Shown in pieces: positions 51,291 to 62,966 of a stretch of DNA of 64,000 nt. Within the stretch, counting starts at the first letter, position 1. Each line of letters opens with the position of its first letter. The DNA comes from Limosilactobacillus caecicola (GTDB lineage Bacteria; Bacillota; Bacilli; Lactobacillales; Lactobacillaceae), in NCBI RefSeq assembly GCF_943192935.1, contig NZ_CALPCI010000001.1:372001-436000 (forward strand), given 5' to 3'. The position numbers were made by a program, and so were the translations under genes. Below the pieces are notes generated by a model that saw only the letters and a program-made list of their open reading frames with translations, was not told where the DNA came from and did no database searches.

Positions 51291-52688
51291 CTATTGATCA
51301 TCATGTTGATAATCAATAGAAGCAAATTTATTGTAGGTCTTATTAAAAAGTAATTTGACCGTCCCCCGCGGACCACTCCGGTTCTTCTCGATAATTACCT
51401 CGACCTCGCTCAGACTTGGTACATCCGCATCCTGTTGCGCAGGTTGATTGTTACCTTGATCACCATCGCCTTGTTCACGCTCATAGTAGTCATCACGGTA
51501 GAGGAAGCTAACGATATCTGCATCCTGTTCGATTGAACCAGACTCACGAATATCAGACAGTACCGGTCGTTTATCCTGCCGTTGTTCCACTCCCCGGGAA
51601 AGTTGGGAAAGTGCGATCACCGGACATTGCAATTCCTTAGCAAGCTTTTTCAGTTGCCGCGAAATCTCGGAAACTTCTTGTTGCCGGCTTTCTGCATTCC
51701 CACCTTCAATTAATTGCAAATAGTCAATCACAATTAATCCGAGGTTTCCTGTTCGTTTTGCTAACCGTCGACACTTCGCCCGAATTTCAGGAACCCGGAT
51801 CCCCGGAGTATCATCAATGTATATATCTGCGGCATCCAGGGTACTTGCGGCCACCCAAAGACTCCGCCACTCATCCTGGGTCAATTCACCTGTCCGAAGG
51901 TGGTTCGCATTAATGCTGCCTTCAGCACATAGCATCCGGTTAACCAGTGATTCAGCGCCCATTTCGAGACTAAAAATTGCCACTGACGTATTATTCTTGA
52001 TGGCCACATTTTGCGCAATGTTCAAAGCAAATGCCGTTTTCCCCATTGCGGGACGGGCTGCCAAAATGACAAGTTCATCAGGGTGTAACCCGGTCGTCAT
52101 CTTATCTAACTGTGGGTAACCAGTCGCAATTCCCGTCACATCAGACTGTTGCCGCGAAAGCTCAAAAATCTTGTTAACTGAGGAATTTAAGAGGTCCCCG
52201 ATTTTTTGTAAATCAGTATTATTATTGCTTTCGGCAACTCCCAGAATCGAACGTTCTGCATCATCAAGCAAATCCGTTAGGTCTTCTGTATCATCATAAC
52301 TCTTGCTGACAATTTGAGTTGCCGTATCAATCAACTTCCGTGAAGTCGACTTTTCTTTAACAATTTTGGCATAGTAAACGACGTCCGCCGCCGTTGGGAC
52401 GGCACCAGCCAACTTAGCCAGGTACTCCATCCCACCAACATTTTCGGTCTGGTTTTCCCGATCCAATTCATTTTTCAGGGAAACAATGTCGATCGGGACA
52501 TCACGATCATTGAGCTTAATCATCGCCCCAAAGATAATTTGGTGCGCCCGCGTATAAAAATCATCCGGCTGGACATATTCCATCGCTTCGACAATCGCGT
52601 CTTTGGCTAAAAAAGCGGCCCCAAGTACCGCCTGTTCAGCTTCTAGATTGCGTGGTGGCGTCCGCTTAATATCTGGTGCGTTATCCAC
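51291..52688 (-). CDS. dnaB: Replicative DNA helicase DnaB
   Basis: The 465-residue helicase (DnaC in Bacillus naming) has the N-terminal primase-interacting domain (RNLEAEQAVLGA, about 13-24) and a RecA-like domain with Walker A AARPAMGKTAFALN near residue 206 and Walker B IVIDYLQLI. It unwinds DNA at the replication fork as a hexamer. The start is GTG 52688 behind AAGGAGGGG. It follows rplI by 34 nt in the gdpP-rplI-dnaB arrangement usual in Firmicutes. Confidence 0.97.
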   Translation of the reverse strand: MDNAPDIKRTPPRNLEAEQAVLGAAFLAKDAIVEAMEYVQPDDFYTRAHQIIFGAMIKLNDRDVPIDIVSLKNELDRENQTENVGGMEYLAKLAGAVPTAADVVYYAKIVKEKSTSRKLIDTATQIVSKSYDDTEDLTDLLDDAERSILGVAESNNNTDLQKIGDLLNSSVNKIFELSRQQSDVTGIATGYPQLDKMTTGLHPDELVILAARPAMGKTAFALNIAQNVAIKNNTSVAIFSLEMGAESLVNRMLCAEGSINANHLRTGELTQDEWRSLWVAASTLDAADIYIDDTPGIRVPEIRAKCRRLAKRTGNLGLIVIDYLQLIEGGNAESRQQEVSEISRQLKKLAKELQCPVIALSQLSRGVEQRQDKRPVLSDIRESGSIEQDADIVSFLYRDDYYEREQGDGDQGNNQPAQQDADVPSLSEVEVIIEKNRSGPRGTVKLLFNKTYNKFASIDYQHDDQ

Positions 52689-52722
52689 TGATGCCCCTCC
52701 TTATCCTAAAATTAACTGACGT

Positions 52723-53175
52723 TTACTTTTCTGCAATGTGCACCCGCATGCTAGCTTCCACGTCATGATGTAACTTAACCTTCACCGTTACATAGCCAAG
52801 TGCTTTAATTGGTGCAGCTAATTCTAGCTTGCGCTTATCTAACTTAATATTGTATTGATCTTGAAGTGCTTTGGCAATTTGCTTGCTGGAAATGGAACCA
52901 AACATCCGGCCATCTGTCCCAGCTTTACCCTTCATTTCCAAAACCATGTCATCGGCTTCCAGAACCTTCTTCAGCTTCTTCGCTTCGGCAAGTTCTTCAG
53001 CTTCATGCTTTTCTTTCGACCGTTCTTGACCTTCAACTTCACTCAGGGCTGCTTTGGTTGCTGCCTTAGCCTTACCACGGGGAATCAAGAAGTTTTGTGC
53101 GTACCCGTCAGGAACATTTTTAATTTCCCCACGCTTGCCACGGCCTTTGACATCTTCAACAAAAATAACTTTCAT
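52723..53175 (-). CDS. rplI: 50S ribosomal protein bL9
   Basis: The 150-residue protein has the bL9 signature with [18 protein letters not shown] and [13 protein letters not shown], a long central helix and the C-terminal domain. It binds 23S rRNA near the L1 stalk. It starts 6 nt after gdpP and precedes dnaB. Confidence 0.98.
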   Translation of the reverse strand: MKVIFVEDVKGRGKRGEIKNVPDGYAQNFLIPRGKAKAATKAALSEVEGQERSKEKHEAEELAEAKKLKKVLEADDMVLEMKGKAGTDGRMFGSISSKQIAKALQDQYNIKLDKRKLELAAPIKALGYVTVKVKLHHDVEASMRVHIAEK

Positions 53176-53181
53176 TCTAGA

Positions 53182-55197
53182 TCACTCCTCTGGATTTTCT
53201 ACTTCTGCTGTTGATTGTACCAAATCTAATAATTGCTGTTTAACTTCATCAACAGACTGATCTTTAATTTGGGTTGCAGCATTGGCCAAGTGACCACCAC
53301 CACCCATTTTTTCCATGATAATTTGAACATTGTAGTCACCCATTGAACGGGCTGAGATCCCGACAGTATCGTTAGAACGCCGTGTAATGACAAATGACGC
53401 ATCAACACCTTCGACCTGCAATAACATGTCTGCCGCCTGAGCAGCGGTGACAGGATCGTAAATTTTATCATCAGCTCCCACACAAAGGGCTAGCTGGCCA
53501 GCCACAAAATCAGTGTGAGCAATCAGGTGGTTACGTTCCATGAAGTCATCAACGTTTTCTTTCATGAAGTATTGAATCATCAAACCATCGGCACCGGCAG
53601 AACGGAGATAACTTGCTGCATCAAACGTCCGCGTCCCGGCATTTTGGGTAAAGTTTTTAGTATCGACTTCAATCCCCGTCAGCATTGCTGTCGCTTCAAG
53701 TTTATTCAACGCCTTCCCTTCGCGCGGTTGATACTCAAACATTTCTGTTATCAGTTCACACGTTGAGGAAGCATATGGTTCAATGTAAACCAGCAGTGGG
53801 TTTTCAGGGAACTCTTCACCTCGCCGGTGGTGGTCAATAATCACCGTCCGGTCAGCGAGTCGTTGATAAAGATCTGAGGCCATTGACAGGCTGACTTTGG
53901 AGTGGTCAACCATGACCAAGAGACTTTGTGATGTGGCCTTATCAAGCGCCTCAGCGGGGGTAATAATGCAATCTTCAATACTTTGATAATCCTTGATCTG
54001 ATAAATCAGCCGGGCAATATCAGAGTGTAGCCGCTCTTGATCCAGGACAATCCAGCACTTCTGACCATTCATTTCGGCAATTCGGCGGATTCCCAAACAA
54101 GCCCCCATTGAATCCATATCAGGATTACTATGCCCAACAACAAAGAGCTGGTCAGACTGGTTCATCAATTCCTGGAAAGCATGACTGATGACCCGGGCCC
54201 GCACCCGTGTCCGTTTTTCCATCGGATTTGTCTTACCGCCAAAGAACCGGGCTTGCTCGTTTTCGGCGCGGACAACGACTTGATCCCCACCACGCCCAAG
54301 AGCAAGGTCCAGATTTCGTTGGGCAGTATCCGCCAATTTAATAAAATCGGTTTGGCCATATGAAATCCCCACACTTAACGTCACTGGTGAGTTCATCTTC
54401 GAGGTGTTTTCACGAATGATATCTAAAATCTTAAACTTACGGTTCTCTAACCGATGCAAGTCGCTCTCGTGACCAAGCAGCAAGTAATTATCATCGTCAA
54501 TTACCTTCAGCAGGAGGTTAAATTGATTAGCCCAGTCACTGAGTTCTGAAGTAACATAGTTATGCAAGTTCGAAACGTCGGAATCACTCATTCCCTGCGT
54601 CAATTCCACATAATTATCCAGGTAAATATTTCCCAGGAAAAGTCGTTCATCCAAATAACGTTGGTTAATCCGCTCATACTTGGTAATGTCCTTCAAATAG
54701 ATATTGTGGAACCGTTTTTGATAGCGAAATTCAAACTTATGACCCTGCCAAGTAATAATAATAGGTTCCTGGTCATCTTGGTGATCAGCAACAATTTGCG
54801 CAAGCTCTGGCACACTATTTTCCAATTTTTCGCCCACGACAATTTCATTACCCAAATACTTCACCATGTATGGATTCGCCCACCGGACAACTCCGCGTGC
54901 ATTCATGATGATAATGCCAAGCGGCATTTCCAGGAGGGCTTCTTGTTGGCTATTTTGGACTTCATAGGTGAGATCACGCAGGTATTGCTCAGTATCACCA
55001 GCCAGGTGTTGCAACTGGGTCAAGCTCATTGCCAAGCCAATGATCCCTAAAACTAACAGGATCAACCCAGCAATCCAGTTATACAGGAACGCCATCACAA
55101 TGGCCACGACAGTTGTCAATAGCAGGAAGGCCGTATTTAACCGTAACCGGCGATTTTTTAGAAATTTGCTAATCATTCCCTGTAAAAACCAGTGCAT
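53182..55197 (-). CDS. gdpP: Cyclic-di-AMP phosphodiesterase GdpP
   Basis: The 671-residue membrane protein has two N-terminal helices (about 25-65), a PAS-like domain, a degenerate GGDEF domain (SVGISYGQTDF, GRGGDQVVV) and a DHH/DHHA1 phosphodiesterase with VVGHSNPDMDSMG and DHHRRGEEF. It hydrolyses c-di-AMP to pApA, controlling turgor and potassium. The start ATG 55197 follows AGGAGG; an upstream start at 55227 is less likely. Confidence 0.96.
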   Translation of the reverse strand: MHWFLQGMISKFLKNRRLRLNTAFLLLTTVVAIVMAFLYNWIAGLILLVLGIIGLAMSLTQLQHLAGDTEQYLRDLTYEVQNSQQEALLEMPLGIIIMNARGVVRWANPYMVKYLGNEIVVGEKLENSVPELAQIVADHQDDQEPIIITWQGHKFEFRYQKRFHNIYLKDITKYERINQRYLDERLFLGNIYLDNYVELTQGMSDSDVSNLHNYVTSELSDWANQFNLLLKVIDDDNYLLLGHESDLHRLENRKFKILDIIRENTSKMNSPVTLSVGISYGQTDFIKLADTAQRNLDLALGRGGDQVVVRAENEQARFFGGKTNPMEKRTRVRARVISHAFQELMNQSDQLFVVGHSNPDMDSMGACLGIRRIAEMNGQKCWIVLDQERLHSDIARLIYQIKDYQSIEDCIITPAEALDKATSQSLLVMVDHSKVSLSMASDLYQRLADRTVIIDHHRRGEEFPENPLLVYIEPYASSTCELITEMFEYQPREGKALNKLEATAMLTGIEVDTKNFTQNAGTRTFDAASYLRSAGADGLMIQYFMKENVDDFMERNHLIAHTDFVAGQLALCVGADDKIYDPVTAAQAADMLLQVEGVDASFVITRRSNDTVGISARSMGDYNVQIIMEKMGGGGHLANAATQIKDQSVDEVKQQLLDLVQSTAEVENPEE

Positions 55198-55328
55198 TTT
55201 CTCACCTCCTGTCCAAAGATTTAACATTATTATCTTATCACATACTGACCATGAATTCCGCTTTCAACACAAAAGAGCTCCAGTATCCGGTAAATCAGAA
55301 TACTGAAACCCTCCGTGGTCAAATGTAA

Positions 55329-55356
55329 AATAAAGAGGCTGAGAATTCCCAGCCTC
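55329..55356 (-). terminator. Terminator after rpsR
   Basis: A GAGGCTG/CAGCCTC stem with an imperfect inner part is followed on the minus strand by TTTATTTTACATTTG. Confidence 0.75.
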
Positions 55357-55365
55357 ACTTATTGA

Positions 55366-55602
55366 TTAGTCATCCGCAACGAATGGCAGAAGACCCATAA
55401 TCCGTGCACGCTTGATTGCGATCGTCAAACGGCGTTGGTTCTTAGCACTAGTTCCAGTTACCCGACGTGGTAAGATCTTCCCACGTTCAGAAATGAACCG
55501 GCGTAATAAATCAGTGTCTTTGTAGTCAATGTAGTCAATGTGGTTTGCGGCGATGAAGTCGACCTTACGACGACGACGGCCACCACGACGTTGTTGTGCC
55601 AT
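55366..55602 (-). CDS. rpsR: 30S ribosomal protein bS18
   Basis: The 78-residue protein has the bS18 sequence type: a basic N-terminus ([12 protein letters not shown]), [19 protein letters not shown] and [21 protein letters not shown]. It binds with bS6 in the platform of the small subunit. It is the third gene of rpsF-ssb-rpsR. Confidence 0.98.
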   Translation of the reverse strand: MAQQRRGGRRRRKVDFIAANHIDYIDYKDTDLLRRFISERGKILPRRVTGTSAKNQRRLTIAIKRARIMGLLPFVADD

Positions 55603-55629
55603 GAAATTACCTCCCCGTATTTTTAATTT

Positions 55630-56298
55630 TTAAAACGGTACATCATCAATTGATGGTTGATCATCATTCTGATCATCTGATGAACTGTCATTCTTTTGAT
55701 TAGTGCCCATTGCACTATTATCGTCAATGTTAATCCCATTGCCATTTGATGAACCATTGTCGGCATCATCATTGTTAAATGGCAAGGTACTTAAATCAAC
55801 CTGATTATCTTGGTTGAAGACTGGTTGATTATTCGCGGTTTGAGCAGGGCCGTTATTACCAAAGTTACCACCATTGTTGTTATTGAAGGCATTATTTTGG
55901 CTAAAGTTTTGGTTATTATTAAAGCCGCCATTGTTGCCTTGGTTGTAACCACCCTGATTGTTGCGACCTTGATTATTGGAACGTGGTTCGAGCAATGCAA
56001 AGTTGTCAACCGTAACTTCGGTGACGTAGACACGTTGGCCTTGGTTGTTTTCGTAGTTTCGTGTCGAAAGCCGGCCATCGATACCAACTAATGAACCCTT
56101 GTGAGTGAAATTAGCGAAATTTTCAGCAGATTTACGCCAGATAACACAGTTAATGAAATCTGCGTCCCGTTCACCATTTTGGTTTCTGAATTGGCGATCA
56201 ACAGCTACTGAAAAGCTGCAGACTGCTGTTCCGCTACCGGTATACCGCAATTCCGGATCTCTAGTTAACCGTCCAGTTAATACTACACGATTTAACAT
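55630..56298 (-). CDS. ssb: Single-stranded DNA-binding protein
   Basis: The 222-residue protein has an OB fold (1-110, [20 protein letters not shown]). A long Asn/Gly/Gln-rich linker with NNQG and NNNGG repeats follows, then the acidic tip ending IDDVPF, which binds partner proteins. The linker makes it longer than the B. subtilis SsbA (about 172). It protects ssDNA during replication. It lies between rpsF and rpsR. Confidence 0.97.
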   Translation of the reverse strand: MLNRVVLTGRLTRDPELRYTGSGTAVCSFSVAVDRQFRNQNGERDADFINCVIWRKSAENFANFTHKGSLVGIDGRLSTRNYENNQGQRVYVTEVTVDNFALLEPRSNNQGRNNQGGYNQGNNGGFNNNQNFSQNNAFNNNNGGNFGNNGPAQTANNQPVFNQDNQVDLSTLPFNNDDADNGSSNGNGINIDDNSAMGTNQKNDSSSDDQNDDQPSIDDVPF

Positions 56299-56332
56299 CG
56301 GACATCACTCCTCTCAAAAAATTTCGTTAAGA

Positions 56333-56626
56333 CTAACCGCGCTTAACGATCATGTGACGTAAAATGTCGTCGCTGAACTTGGATAAACGATCAAATTCGT
56401 TTAATGGTTGGTCAGTATCAGTCGTGACATTTACAACGTGGTAAGTACCTTCAGTGTACTTATCAATTGGGTATGCAAAACGACGGGTTGACCAATCCTT
56501 TGAGTCAACAACAGTTGCACCATTGTCTGAAAGAACCTTGTCAAAGCGTTCTACTAAAGCGCTCTTTGCTGATTCATCAATATCAGGACGAATGATGTAA
56601 GTAATTTCATATTTGCGTGTTTCCAT
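56333..56626 (-). CDS. rpsF: 30S ribosomal protein bS6
   Basis: The 97-residue protein matches bS6: [17 protein letters not shown] at the start, [20 protein letters not shown] in the middle, and the final region with [10 protein letters not shown]. It is first in the rpsF-ssb-rpsR operon and is preceded by AAGGAGG. Confidence 0.98.
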   Translation of the reverse strand: METRKYEITYIIRPDIDESAKSALVERFDKVLSDNGATVVDSKDWSTRRFAYPIDKYTEGTYHVVNVTTDTDQPLNEFDRLSKFSDDILRHMIVKRG

Positions 56627-56719
56627 GAATGTTACACCTCCTTATGGACTCTGGCCCTTTCCCCTCATGAGAAAGAACAAGGAGAGCAGACGTTCTCGAA
56701 CGTATACTCACAAATTAGA

Positions 56720-56748
56720 ATGTTATCATAATTATCAATAAATAACAA
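56720..56748 (-). promoter_or_regulatory. Promoter of rpsF-ssb-rpsR
   Basis: Minus-strand TTGTTA (56748-56743) and TAACAT (56725-56720) are separated by 17 nt. Confidence 0.7.
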
Positions 56749-56758
56749 GGATTAAACA

Positions 56759-56812
56759 AAAAGATCCAAAATTGCGGTCTATTATTTAAAGACGCATTTT
56801 CGGATCTTTTAT
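56759..56812 (-). terminator. Terminator of the gyrA transcript
   Basis: Long imperfect arms AAAAGATCC...GGATCTTTTT and AAAATGCGTC/GACCGCAATTTT close a hairpin with an eleven-base loop. Confidence 0.8.
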
Positions 56813-56817
56813 ATTAT

Positions 56818-59337
56818 TTAATTTTCTGTGTCGGATGAAGAAGTGGTCGTTTCTGAATCAACCGTATCTTGGCTATCATCATCTTCGTCAGCTTCTTCTT
56901 CCTTAGCAACCCGCGTCATCGTGGCCACTTTCGAGCCTTCGTTTAGCTTAATTAAGTGCACACCAATGGTGGCCCGGCCAGTTTCAGAAACGCTTTCGAC
57001 ACCAAATCTGATAATAACCCCTTCAGTGGTTACTAACATGATGTCTTCATCACCAGAAACCGTGGTTAAGCCTGCCAGCGGACCATTCTTTTCCGTGACG
57101 TTGACGGTCTTAATTCCTTTTCCGCCCCGGCCCTTGATTGGGTATTCTGCTGCTGGCGTTTGCTTACCAAACCCTTTTTCGCTAATGACAAGGACGTTGC
57201 TATCCGGTTTCAATTGACCAACACCAATGACGTAGTCGCCTTCTCTGAGACGGACTCCCCGGACACCGGCAGCAGCCCGGCCCATCGACCGAACCGCACT
57301 TGCACTAAAGCTAACTGCGTACCCCTCGTGCGTTCCGATAATCATATTTTGGTCATGGTCAATAATTTCTACCGCAATTAACTCGTCACCATCGTGAAGG
57401 TTGATTGCCTTCAAACCATTACTGCGGATATTCTTAAATTCCTCCACAGACGTCCGCTTAACAATCCCCTGCTTCGTAACAAAGAAGAGGTCGTGATCGG
57501 CATCTTCATCCGCCGTATGAGAAACGTTGATCACTGCATTGATCTTTTCTTGGCCATCAATTCCCAACAAATTGATAATTGGGATTCCTTGCGCGGCGCG
57601 GCCATACTCTGGAATTTCGTAGCCCTTCATTGAGAAGACCTTTCCGGAATTCGTAAAGAACAGCAACATATCGTGCGTGGAACTGGAAATTAAGTGTTCG
57701 ATGAAGTCATCACTGTGGACACCCATCCCTTTGACACCACGACCACCACGATTTTGTGCTTTAAATTCATCCACTGGCAGCCGTTTGACGTAACCGTTGT
57801 GGGTGAGGGTCACTACGATATCCTGTTCTTCAATCAGATCTTCGTCTTCCAAGTTTGTAATGTCGCCGACTTGTAATTCTGTCCGCCGGGCATCGCCAAA
57901 CTTCCGTTGAATTTCCTTTAATTCATCATAAATGATCTGTTGAATCCGTTCCCGGTGTGCCAAGATATCCTTGTAATCAGCAATGGCTTCCATCAGCTTT
58001 TGATATTCAGCTTCGATCTTTTCCCGTTCCAAGCCGGTTAACCGAACCAACCGCATATCCAAAATAGCTTGTGCTTGCCGGTCAGAAAGGCCGTAATTGC
58101 TCATTAATTCGCTTTTGGCAACTTCACTCGTTTGGGATTGACGAATGATCTTGATAATTTCATCAATGTGATCAAGGGCAATCCGTAATCCTTCAACGAT
58201 GTGGGCCCGACTTTGTGCCTTTTTCAGTTCAAATTCAGTCCGCCGCCGAACAACCTCTTCTTGGTGTTCAAGGTAGTAGGTCAGGATTTCCTTCAAACTT
58301 AAAATCTTTGGGGCACCGTTAACGATGGCTAGCATGTTGAAGTTGAACGTTGTCTGCATCATCGTCATTTTGTACAAATTGTTCAAAATGACTTCGGCAC
58401 TGGCGTCACGCCGGACATCAATCACGATCCGCATCCCTTCACGGTCGGTTTCATCATTGACGTCGGTAATACCTTCAATTTCTTTTTCCCGGGCAAGTTC
58501 CGCAATCCGTTCGATCAATTTCGCCTTGTTGACCATGTACGGAATTTCGTGAACGATAATTTGTTGGCGGCCAGTCTTCGTTTCCTCAATGTCGACCTTC
58601 GCGCGGACAATAATCGTACCCTTGCCCGTTTCATAAGCCTTACGGATCCCTGATTTACCAAGGACGACCCCACCAGTTGGGAAGTCTGGTCCTGGTAAGA
58701 CCTTCATCAAATCTTCAATCGTTGCATCGGGATTATCCATCAAGACATGAATCGCGCTAATAACTTCCCCCAGGTTGTGGGTTGGGATGTTCGTCGCCAT
58801 CCCAACGGCAATCCCTGAAGCCCCGTTTACCAACAAGTTAGGGAACCGGGCTGGCAGCACTGTTGGTTCCTTTTCAGAACCATCGTAGTTGTCTTGGAAA
58901 TCAACAGTATCCTTATTGATGTCCCGCAGCATTTCAACCGCGATCTTACTCATCCGCGCTTCAGTATACCGCATTGCGGCGGCGCCATCACCGTCGACAG
59001 AACCGAAGTTACCGTGACCGTCAACTAACATGTAGCGGTAACTAAAGTCCTGGGCCATCCGCACTAACCCTTCATAAATTGAGGAGTCACCATGCGGGTG
59101 GAATTTCCCCATGACGTCCCCAACAATTCTGGCGGACTTCTTGTAAGGCTTGTCGGGGGTCACCCCTAATTCATTCATTCCGTATAAAATCCGTCTCTGC
59201 ACTGGCTTGAGCCCGTCTCGAACATCTGGTAATGCCCGTGACACAATGACACTCATTGCGTAGTCCAGAAATGAATTCCGCATTTGACTAGTTAATTTGA
59301 CGTCAGTGATGCGATTTGACATTTCTTCTTCAGCCAC
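56818..59337 (-). CDS. gyrA: DNA gyrase subunit A
   Basis: The 839-residue subunit has the winged-helix region with the quinolone region [14 protein letters not shown] (Ser at the position of E. coli Ser83), catalytic Tyr in [11 protein letters not shown], the coiled-coil gate and the C-terminal beta-pinwheel with the GyrA box [10 protein letters not shown]. The C-terminus is an acidic Asp/Ser/Thr tail. The start is GTG 59337 behind AAGGAGCG. It cuts and rejoins DNA and pairs with GyrB encoded 21 nt upstream. Confidence 0.98.
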   Translation of the reverse strand: MAEEEMSNRITDVKLTSQMRNSFLDYAMSVIVSRALPDVRDGLKPVQRRILYGMNELGVTPDKPYKKSARIVGDVMGKFHPHGDSSIYEGLVRMAQDFSYRYMLVDGHGNFGSVDGDGAAAMRYTEARMSKIAVEMLRDINKDTVDFQDNYDGSEKEPTVLPARFPNLLVNGASGIAVGMATNIPTHNLGEVISAIHVLMDNPDATIEDLMKVLPGPDFPTGGVVLGKSGIRKAYETGKGTIIVRAKVDIEETKTGRQQIIVHEIPYMVNKAKLIERIAELAREKEIEGITDVNDETDREGMRIVIDVRRDASAEVILNNLYKMTMMQTTFNFNMLAIVNGAPKILSLKEILTYYLEHQEEVVRRRTEFELKKAQSRAHIVEGLRIALDHIDEIIKIIRQSQTSEVAKSELMSNYGLSDRQAQAILDMRLVRLTGLEREKIEAEYQKLMEAIADYKDILAHRERIQQIIYDELKEIQRKFGDARRTELQVGDITNLEDEDLIEEQDIVVTLTHNGYVKRLPVDEFKAQNRGGRGVKGMGVHSDDFIEHLISSSTHDMLLFFTNSGKVFSMKGYEIPEYGRAAQGIPIINLLGIDGQEKINAVINVSHTADEDADHDLFFVTKQGIVKRTSVEEFKNIRSNGLKAINLHDGDELIAVEIIDHDQNMIIGTHEGYAVSFSASAVRSMGRAAAGVRGVRLREGDYVIGVGQLKPDSNVLVISEKGFGKQTPAAEYPIKGRGGKGIKTVNVTEKNGPLAGLTTVSGDEDIMLVTTEGVIIRFGVESVSETGRATIGVHLIKLNEGSKVATMTRVAKEEEADEDDDSQDTVDSETTTSSSDTEN

Positions 59338-59358
59338 TCGTCTCGCTCCTTACTTCAA

Positions 59359-61341
59359 TTACAGGTCTAGGTTCTTTACAAAGGTGGCGTTCTTTTCAAT
59401 AAATTCACGCCGTGGCCCAACTTTGGTACCCATTAACATTGGGAAAATCTTGTCAGCTGCTTCAGCATCATCCAAGTCAACCCGCAGTAAATGCCGATTT
59501 TCAGGATCCATGGTCGTTTCCCACAGTTGTTCAGCATCCATTTCACCAAGCCCCTTATACCGTTGAATAACTGGTTTCGGGCTCGGTTGGAGTGAATTGA
59601 TGACTCGTTCAAGCTCTTCATCAGTTTCAATATATTTGACAAACTTCCCTTGCCGGACTTGGTACAGCGGTGGTTGCGCAATGTAAACATACCCTTTTTC
59701 AATCATCGGCCGCATGAAGCGGTAGAACAAGGTTAAGAGCAAAGTTCGAATGTGCGCACCATCGACATCCGCATCGGTCATGATGATCAGCTTATGGTAA
59801 TTAGCCTTGGAAACATCAAAGTCGTCACCAAAGCCCGTGCCCAAAGCGGTAAAGAGTGACCGAATTTCGTCATTCGCCAAAATCCGGTTCAAACTGGCCT
59901 TTTCGACGTTTAGGATTTTCCCCCGAATTGGCAAAATCGCCTGGGTCAACCGTGAACGACCCTGCTTAGCAGAGCCCCCCGCGGAATCCCCTTCGACAAT
60001 GAATAATTCAGAGATATTCGGGTCCTTACTAGTATTGTCCGCTAATTTACCAGGCAAGTTACTAATTTCAAGACCACTCTTCTTCCGGGTTACTTCCCGC
60101 GCCCGCTTTGCAGCTACCCGAGCTTTGGAAGCTAACATCCCTTTTTCGACAATTTTCTTTGCCACGTCGGGGTGTTCCATCATGAACCGGTTCATTGTTT
60201 CACTAAAGATGTGATCCGTGGCCGTCCGGGCATCAGAATTACTTAATTTCGTCTTTGTTTGACCTTCAAATTGAGGGTTCGGGTGCTTGATGGAAACAAC
60301 CGCCGTGAGCCCTTCTCTGACATCGTCACCGGACAGAGTACTGTTGTTGCCCTTCAATTGTCCACTCTTGCGCCCGTAATCATTGATCACCCGGGTCAAA
60401 GCGGTCTTAAACCCGGTTTCGTGGCTTCCGCCTTCGTAAGTGTGAATGTTGTTAGTAAAGGTTAGTAAGTTACTCCGGTAACCACTGGTATATTGAAGCG
60501 AAACTTCGACTGTAATCCCATTGTATTCACCTTCCACGTAGATCGGTGGATCAAACAGCAGGTCATAGCCCTTATTCAAGAATTCGACATAATGACGAAT
60601 GCCGCCTTCGTAGTGGAATTCTTGCCGATTATCTTCGTCGTTCCGTTTGTCTTCAATTGTGATCTTGAGTCCCTTATTCAAAAAGGCTAGTTCACGAATC
60701 CGGTCCGTCAACGTCTTAATGTTGTAGGTCGTGGTTTCCTGGAAAATATCCGGATCCGGCTTAAAGTGCACAATAGTGCCGTGCTCAGTTTCCGGTAATC
60801 CTTCTTTAATGACCTTCATTGGCGTCTTGACGTGGCCATATTGGAAGTCCATGTAATATTCCTTCCCTTGCCGCGTGACGCGAACGTCTAACTCAGTCGA
60901 CAAGGCATTCACAACAGAGGCACCAACCCCGTGAAGACCACCAGAAACTTTGTAACCACCATTACCAAACTTCCCACCGGCGTGGAGGACGGTAAAGACG
61001 GTTTCCAAGGCTGGTTTGCCGGTTTCCTTTTGGATATCAACCGGAATTCCCCGCCCATTATCGGTCACGGTAATACTGTTATCTTCTTCAACTACGACGT
61101 TGATCTCGTCAGCAAATCCGGCCAGCGCTTCATCAATCCCGTTGTCCACGATTTCCCAAACTAAGTGGTGTAACCCCTGGGCAGTCGTTGAACCGATGTA
61201 CATCCCTGGACGCTTTCGAACGGCTTCAAGCCCCTTTAGCACTTGAATTTGGCTCGCATCGTACTTACTACCTAATTCCGCCTTTTCTTCGGCTTTTTTC
61301 TCAGCCGCCGTTTCTTGGACCTCGCGTTCTTTATCGCTCAC
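59359..61341 (-). CDS. gyrB: DNA gyrase subunit B
   Basis: The 660-residue subunit has a GHKL ATPase domain ([43 protein letters not shown]) and a TOPRIM domain with [14 protein letters not shown] and DADVDGAHI. Its N-terminus carries an extra Glu/Lys-rich stretch of about 25 residues. It supplies ATP-driven strand passage. Its ATG overlaps the recF stop codon by four bases. Confidence 0.98.
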   Translation of the reverse strand: MSDKEREVQETAAEKKAEEKAELGSKYDASQIQVLKGLEAVRKRPGMYIGSTTAQGLHHLVWEIVDNGIDEALAGFADEINVVVEEDNSITVTDNGRGIPVDIQKETGKPALETVFTVLHAGGKFGNGGYKVSGGLHGVGASVVNALSTELDVRVTRQGKEYYMDFQYGHVKTPMKVIKEGLPETEHGTIVHFKPDPDIFQETTTYNIKTLTDRIRELAFLNKGLKITIEDKRNDEDNRQEFHYEGGIRHYVEFLNKGYDLLFDPPIYVEGEYNGITVEVSLQYTSGYRSNLLTFTNNIHTYEGGSHETGFKTALTRVINDYGRKSGQLKGNNSTLSGDDVREGLTAVVSIKHPNPQFEGQTKTKLSNSDARTATDHIFSETMNRFMMEHPDVAKKIVEKGMLASKARVAAKRAREVTRKKSGLEISNLPGKLADNTSKDPNISELFIVEGDSAGGSAKQGRSRLTQAILPIRGKILNVEKASLNRILANDEIRSLFTALGTGFGDDFDVSKANYHKLIIMTDADVDGAHIRTLLLTLFYRFMRPMIEKGYVYIAQPPLYQVRQGKFVKYIETDEELERVINSLQPSPKPVIQRYKGLGEMDAEQLWETTMDPENRHLLRVDLDDAEAADKIFPMLMGTKVGPRREFIEKNATFVKNLDL

Positions 61342-62462
61342 GTTGTTTCCTCCTTCGTTAACGTCCCACCATCAATTTCGAAAATTGTCGGAGCCTTAAT
61401 TAGTTGCCGTGCAACTCCACTCAGGCTGGTGGTGGTTAAAAATGTTTGCACCTTATCTTGAATCGCCGTTAATAAATGCGTTTGACGGTCATCATCGAGT
61501 TCTGAGAGAACATCATCCAGTAATAGTAATGGATACTCACCAGTCTGTTCTTTCATCAAGTCAATCTCAGCTAATTTAACCGCTAGCGCCGTCGTTCGCT
61601 GCTGACCCTGAGAGCCAAAATGCTGAACATTTTGGCCGTTCACAATGAAATGGATGTCATCGCGTTGTGGACCAGCGAGGGTGGTCCCAAGTAAGATTTC
61701 TCGTTCGAGATTGTCGTCAAATAATTGCCGTAATTGGGTTTGCAAGTCTGCAACCTCAGTCTGCTCATCAATGGTTAGTTGCGTCACGTATTGCAGTTGC
61801 AATTGCTCCTTTTGGAGTGAAATGTGCTCGTGCAATTGCTGCGCCCATTTTTCAAGTTGTTTCAGTAATTTGAAGCGTGCTTGAACAATCTGAGCTCCCG
61901 CTTCGGCCAGTTGGTCCGAAATTACCCCTAATAGCACCCGGTCATTCTGTTCACCAGAACGAAGTTGCTTCAGGTACTGATTCCGCTGCTGAAGCAGTGA
62001 ACGGTACTGGCTGACGTGATAAAGGTACGCGCTACTCATTTGACCAAATTCCATGTTCATGAACTGTCGCCGCACCTGTGGCGCGCCCTTAACAAGGGCG
62101 AGATCCTCAGGAGCAAAGAGGACCACGTTCAAATTACCAACGTAAGCAGAAAGCCGACTCTGGTAAAGGTGGTTCACTTTGACCCGCTTCCCGCCTTGGG
62201 CAATTTGAATTTCCAATGGCACCCGTTCCACTTGCTTTTGAATTTTGCCAGACAAAAAAGCCTGCTTGTGCTTCCACTGGATTAATTCACGATCCTTAGA
62301 AGTGCGGTGGCTTTTGGTAAGGGCAAGAACATGAATTGCCTCTAATAAATTAGTTTTTCCCTGGGCATTTTCACCAATTAAGATGTTAATTCCCGGGGAA
62401 AAGCTGACTTGTAAATCATCATAATTACGAAAATTTTTCAGGCCTAATTCCTGAAGAATCAT
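61338..62462 (-). CDS. recF: DNA replication and repair protein RecF
   Basis: The 374-residue SMC-like ATPase has Walker [13 protein letters not shown] (about 31-42), a signature region and Walker [14 protein letters not shown] (about 316). It loads RecA on gapped DNA together with RecO and RecR. It lies between yaaA and gyrB as in most Firmicutes. Confidence 0.97.
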   Translation of the reverse strand: MILQELGLKNFRNYDDLQVSFSPGINILIGENAQGKTNLLEAIHVLALTKSHRTSKDRELIQWKHKQAFLSGKIQKQVERVPLEIQIAQGGKRVKVNHLYQSRLSAYVGNLNVVLFAPEDLALVKGAPQVRRQFMNMEFGQMSSAYLYHVSQYRSLLQQRNQYLKQLRSGEQNDRVLLGVISDQLAEAGAQIVQARFKLLKQLEKWAQQLHEHISLQKEQLQLQYVTQLTIDEQTEVADLQTQLRQLFDDNLEREILLGTTLAGPQRDDIHFIVNGQNVQHFGSQGQQRTTALAVKLAEIDLMKEQTGEYPLLLLDDVLSELDDDRQTHLLTAIQDKVQTFLTTTSLSGVARQLIKAPTIFEIDGGTLTKEETT

Positions 62463-62468
62463 CTGTGA

Positions 62469-62702
62469 TCACAGCTTACTTTCGATTTTGACAGTTTCAA
62501 TTCCAACAATTTCAATTTCATCACCAGGACGTAATTTCTTCCCCCGGCGATCATCGAGTTCACCATTAATCTTGACCTGATGTTCCTTCAAAAACCACTT
62601 GGCCGCGCCTCCCGTTGGGATAATCCCTTCTTCCTTCAGAAGTTGACCAAGGGTGATAAAGTCACGATCAATTTGAAAAACATTCGAGTTTTGCACTCTC
62701 AT
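62469..62702 (-). CDS. yaaA: S4-domain RNA-binding protein YaaA
   Basis: The 77-residue protein is almost entirely an S4-like RNA-binding domain: FITLGQLLKEEGIIPTGGAAKWFL, HQVKINGELDDRRGKKLRPGD. It is found between dnaN and recF in many Firmicutes; a ribosomal or RNA role is likely. The start is ambiguous: ATG 62702 nearly abuts AGGTG, while GTG 62696 has better spacing; GTG 62705 is also in frame. Confidence 0.93.
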   Translation of the reverse strand: MRVQNSNVFQIDRDFITLGQLLKEEGIIPTGGAAKWFLKEHQVKINGELDDRRGKKLRPGDEIEIVGIETVKIESKL

Positions 62703-62724
62703 CACCTACTTTGTTAATGCTAAT

Positions 62725-62753
62725 ATTATAGTCTTTTATTAACCTAAAAACAA
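62725..62753 (-). promoter_or_regulatory. Promoter of yaaA-recF-gyrB-gyrA
   Basis: Minus-strand TTGTTT (62753-62748) and TATAAT (62730-62725) are separated by 17 nt. Confidence 0.8.
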
Positions 62754-62817
62754 ATTTAAACGCATTCTCAGCCATTTTTAGCAAATTTAATATGAATGAG
62801 GGATTTAACTCAAAATT

Positions 62818-62847
62818 GCCCTAAAATTAGCGAGAATCGTTTTAGGC
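62818..62847. repeat. Inverted repeat in the dnaN-yaaA gap
   Basis: GCCCTAAAA (62818-62826) and TTTTAGGC (62840-62847) form an eight-base stem. There is no T run, so it is not an obvious terminator; its role is unknown. Confidence 0.4.
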
Positions 62848-62914
62848 TGATTTCACCATTTTAGAGATAGTTTTAATTACCAACACTAAATATACAATCA
62901 AATTTGCTTTGTTA

Positions 62915-62956
62915 AATAAAAAACGAACGTCACCGTCGTTCGGGTGACATTCGTTT
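62915..62956 (-). terminator. Terminator after dnaN
   Basis: A 14-bp stem with one mismatch (62921-62934 with 62943-62956) is followed by TTTATTTAAC on the minus strand. Confidence 0.88.
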
Positions 62957-62966
62957 GAATTAATTT

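Noticed and set aside
56640-56700. Ribosomal-protein-binding leader (S6:S18 type) in the rpsF 5' region
   Set aside because: A CTTTC...GGAAAG hairpin exists, but I could not find the characteristic CCG-containing bulge, so the claim is not supported.
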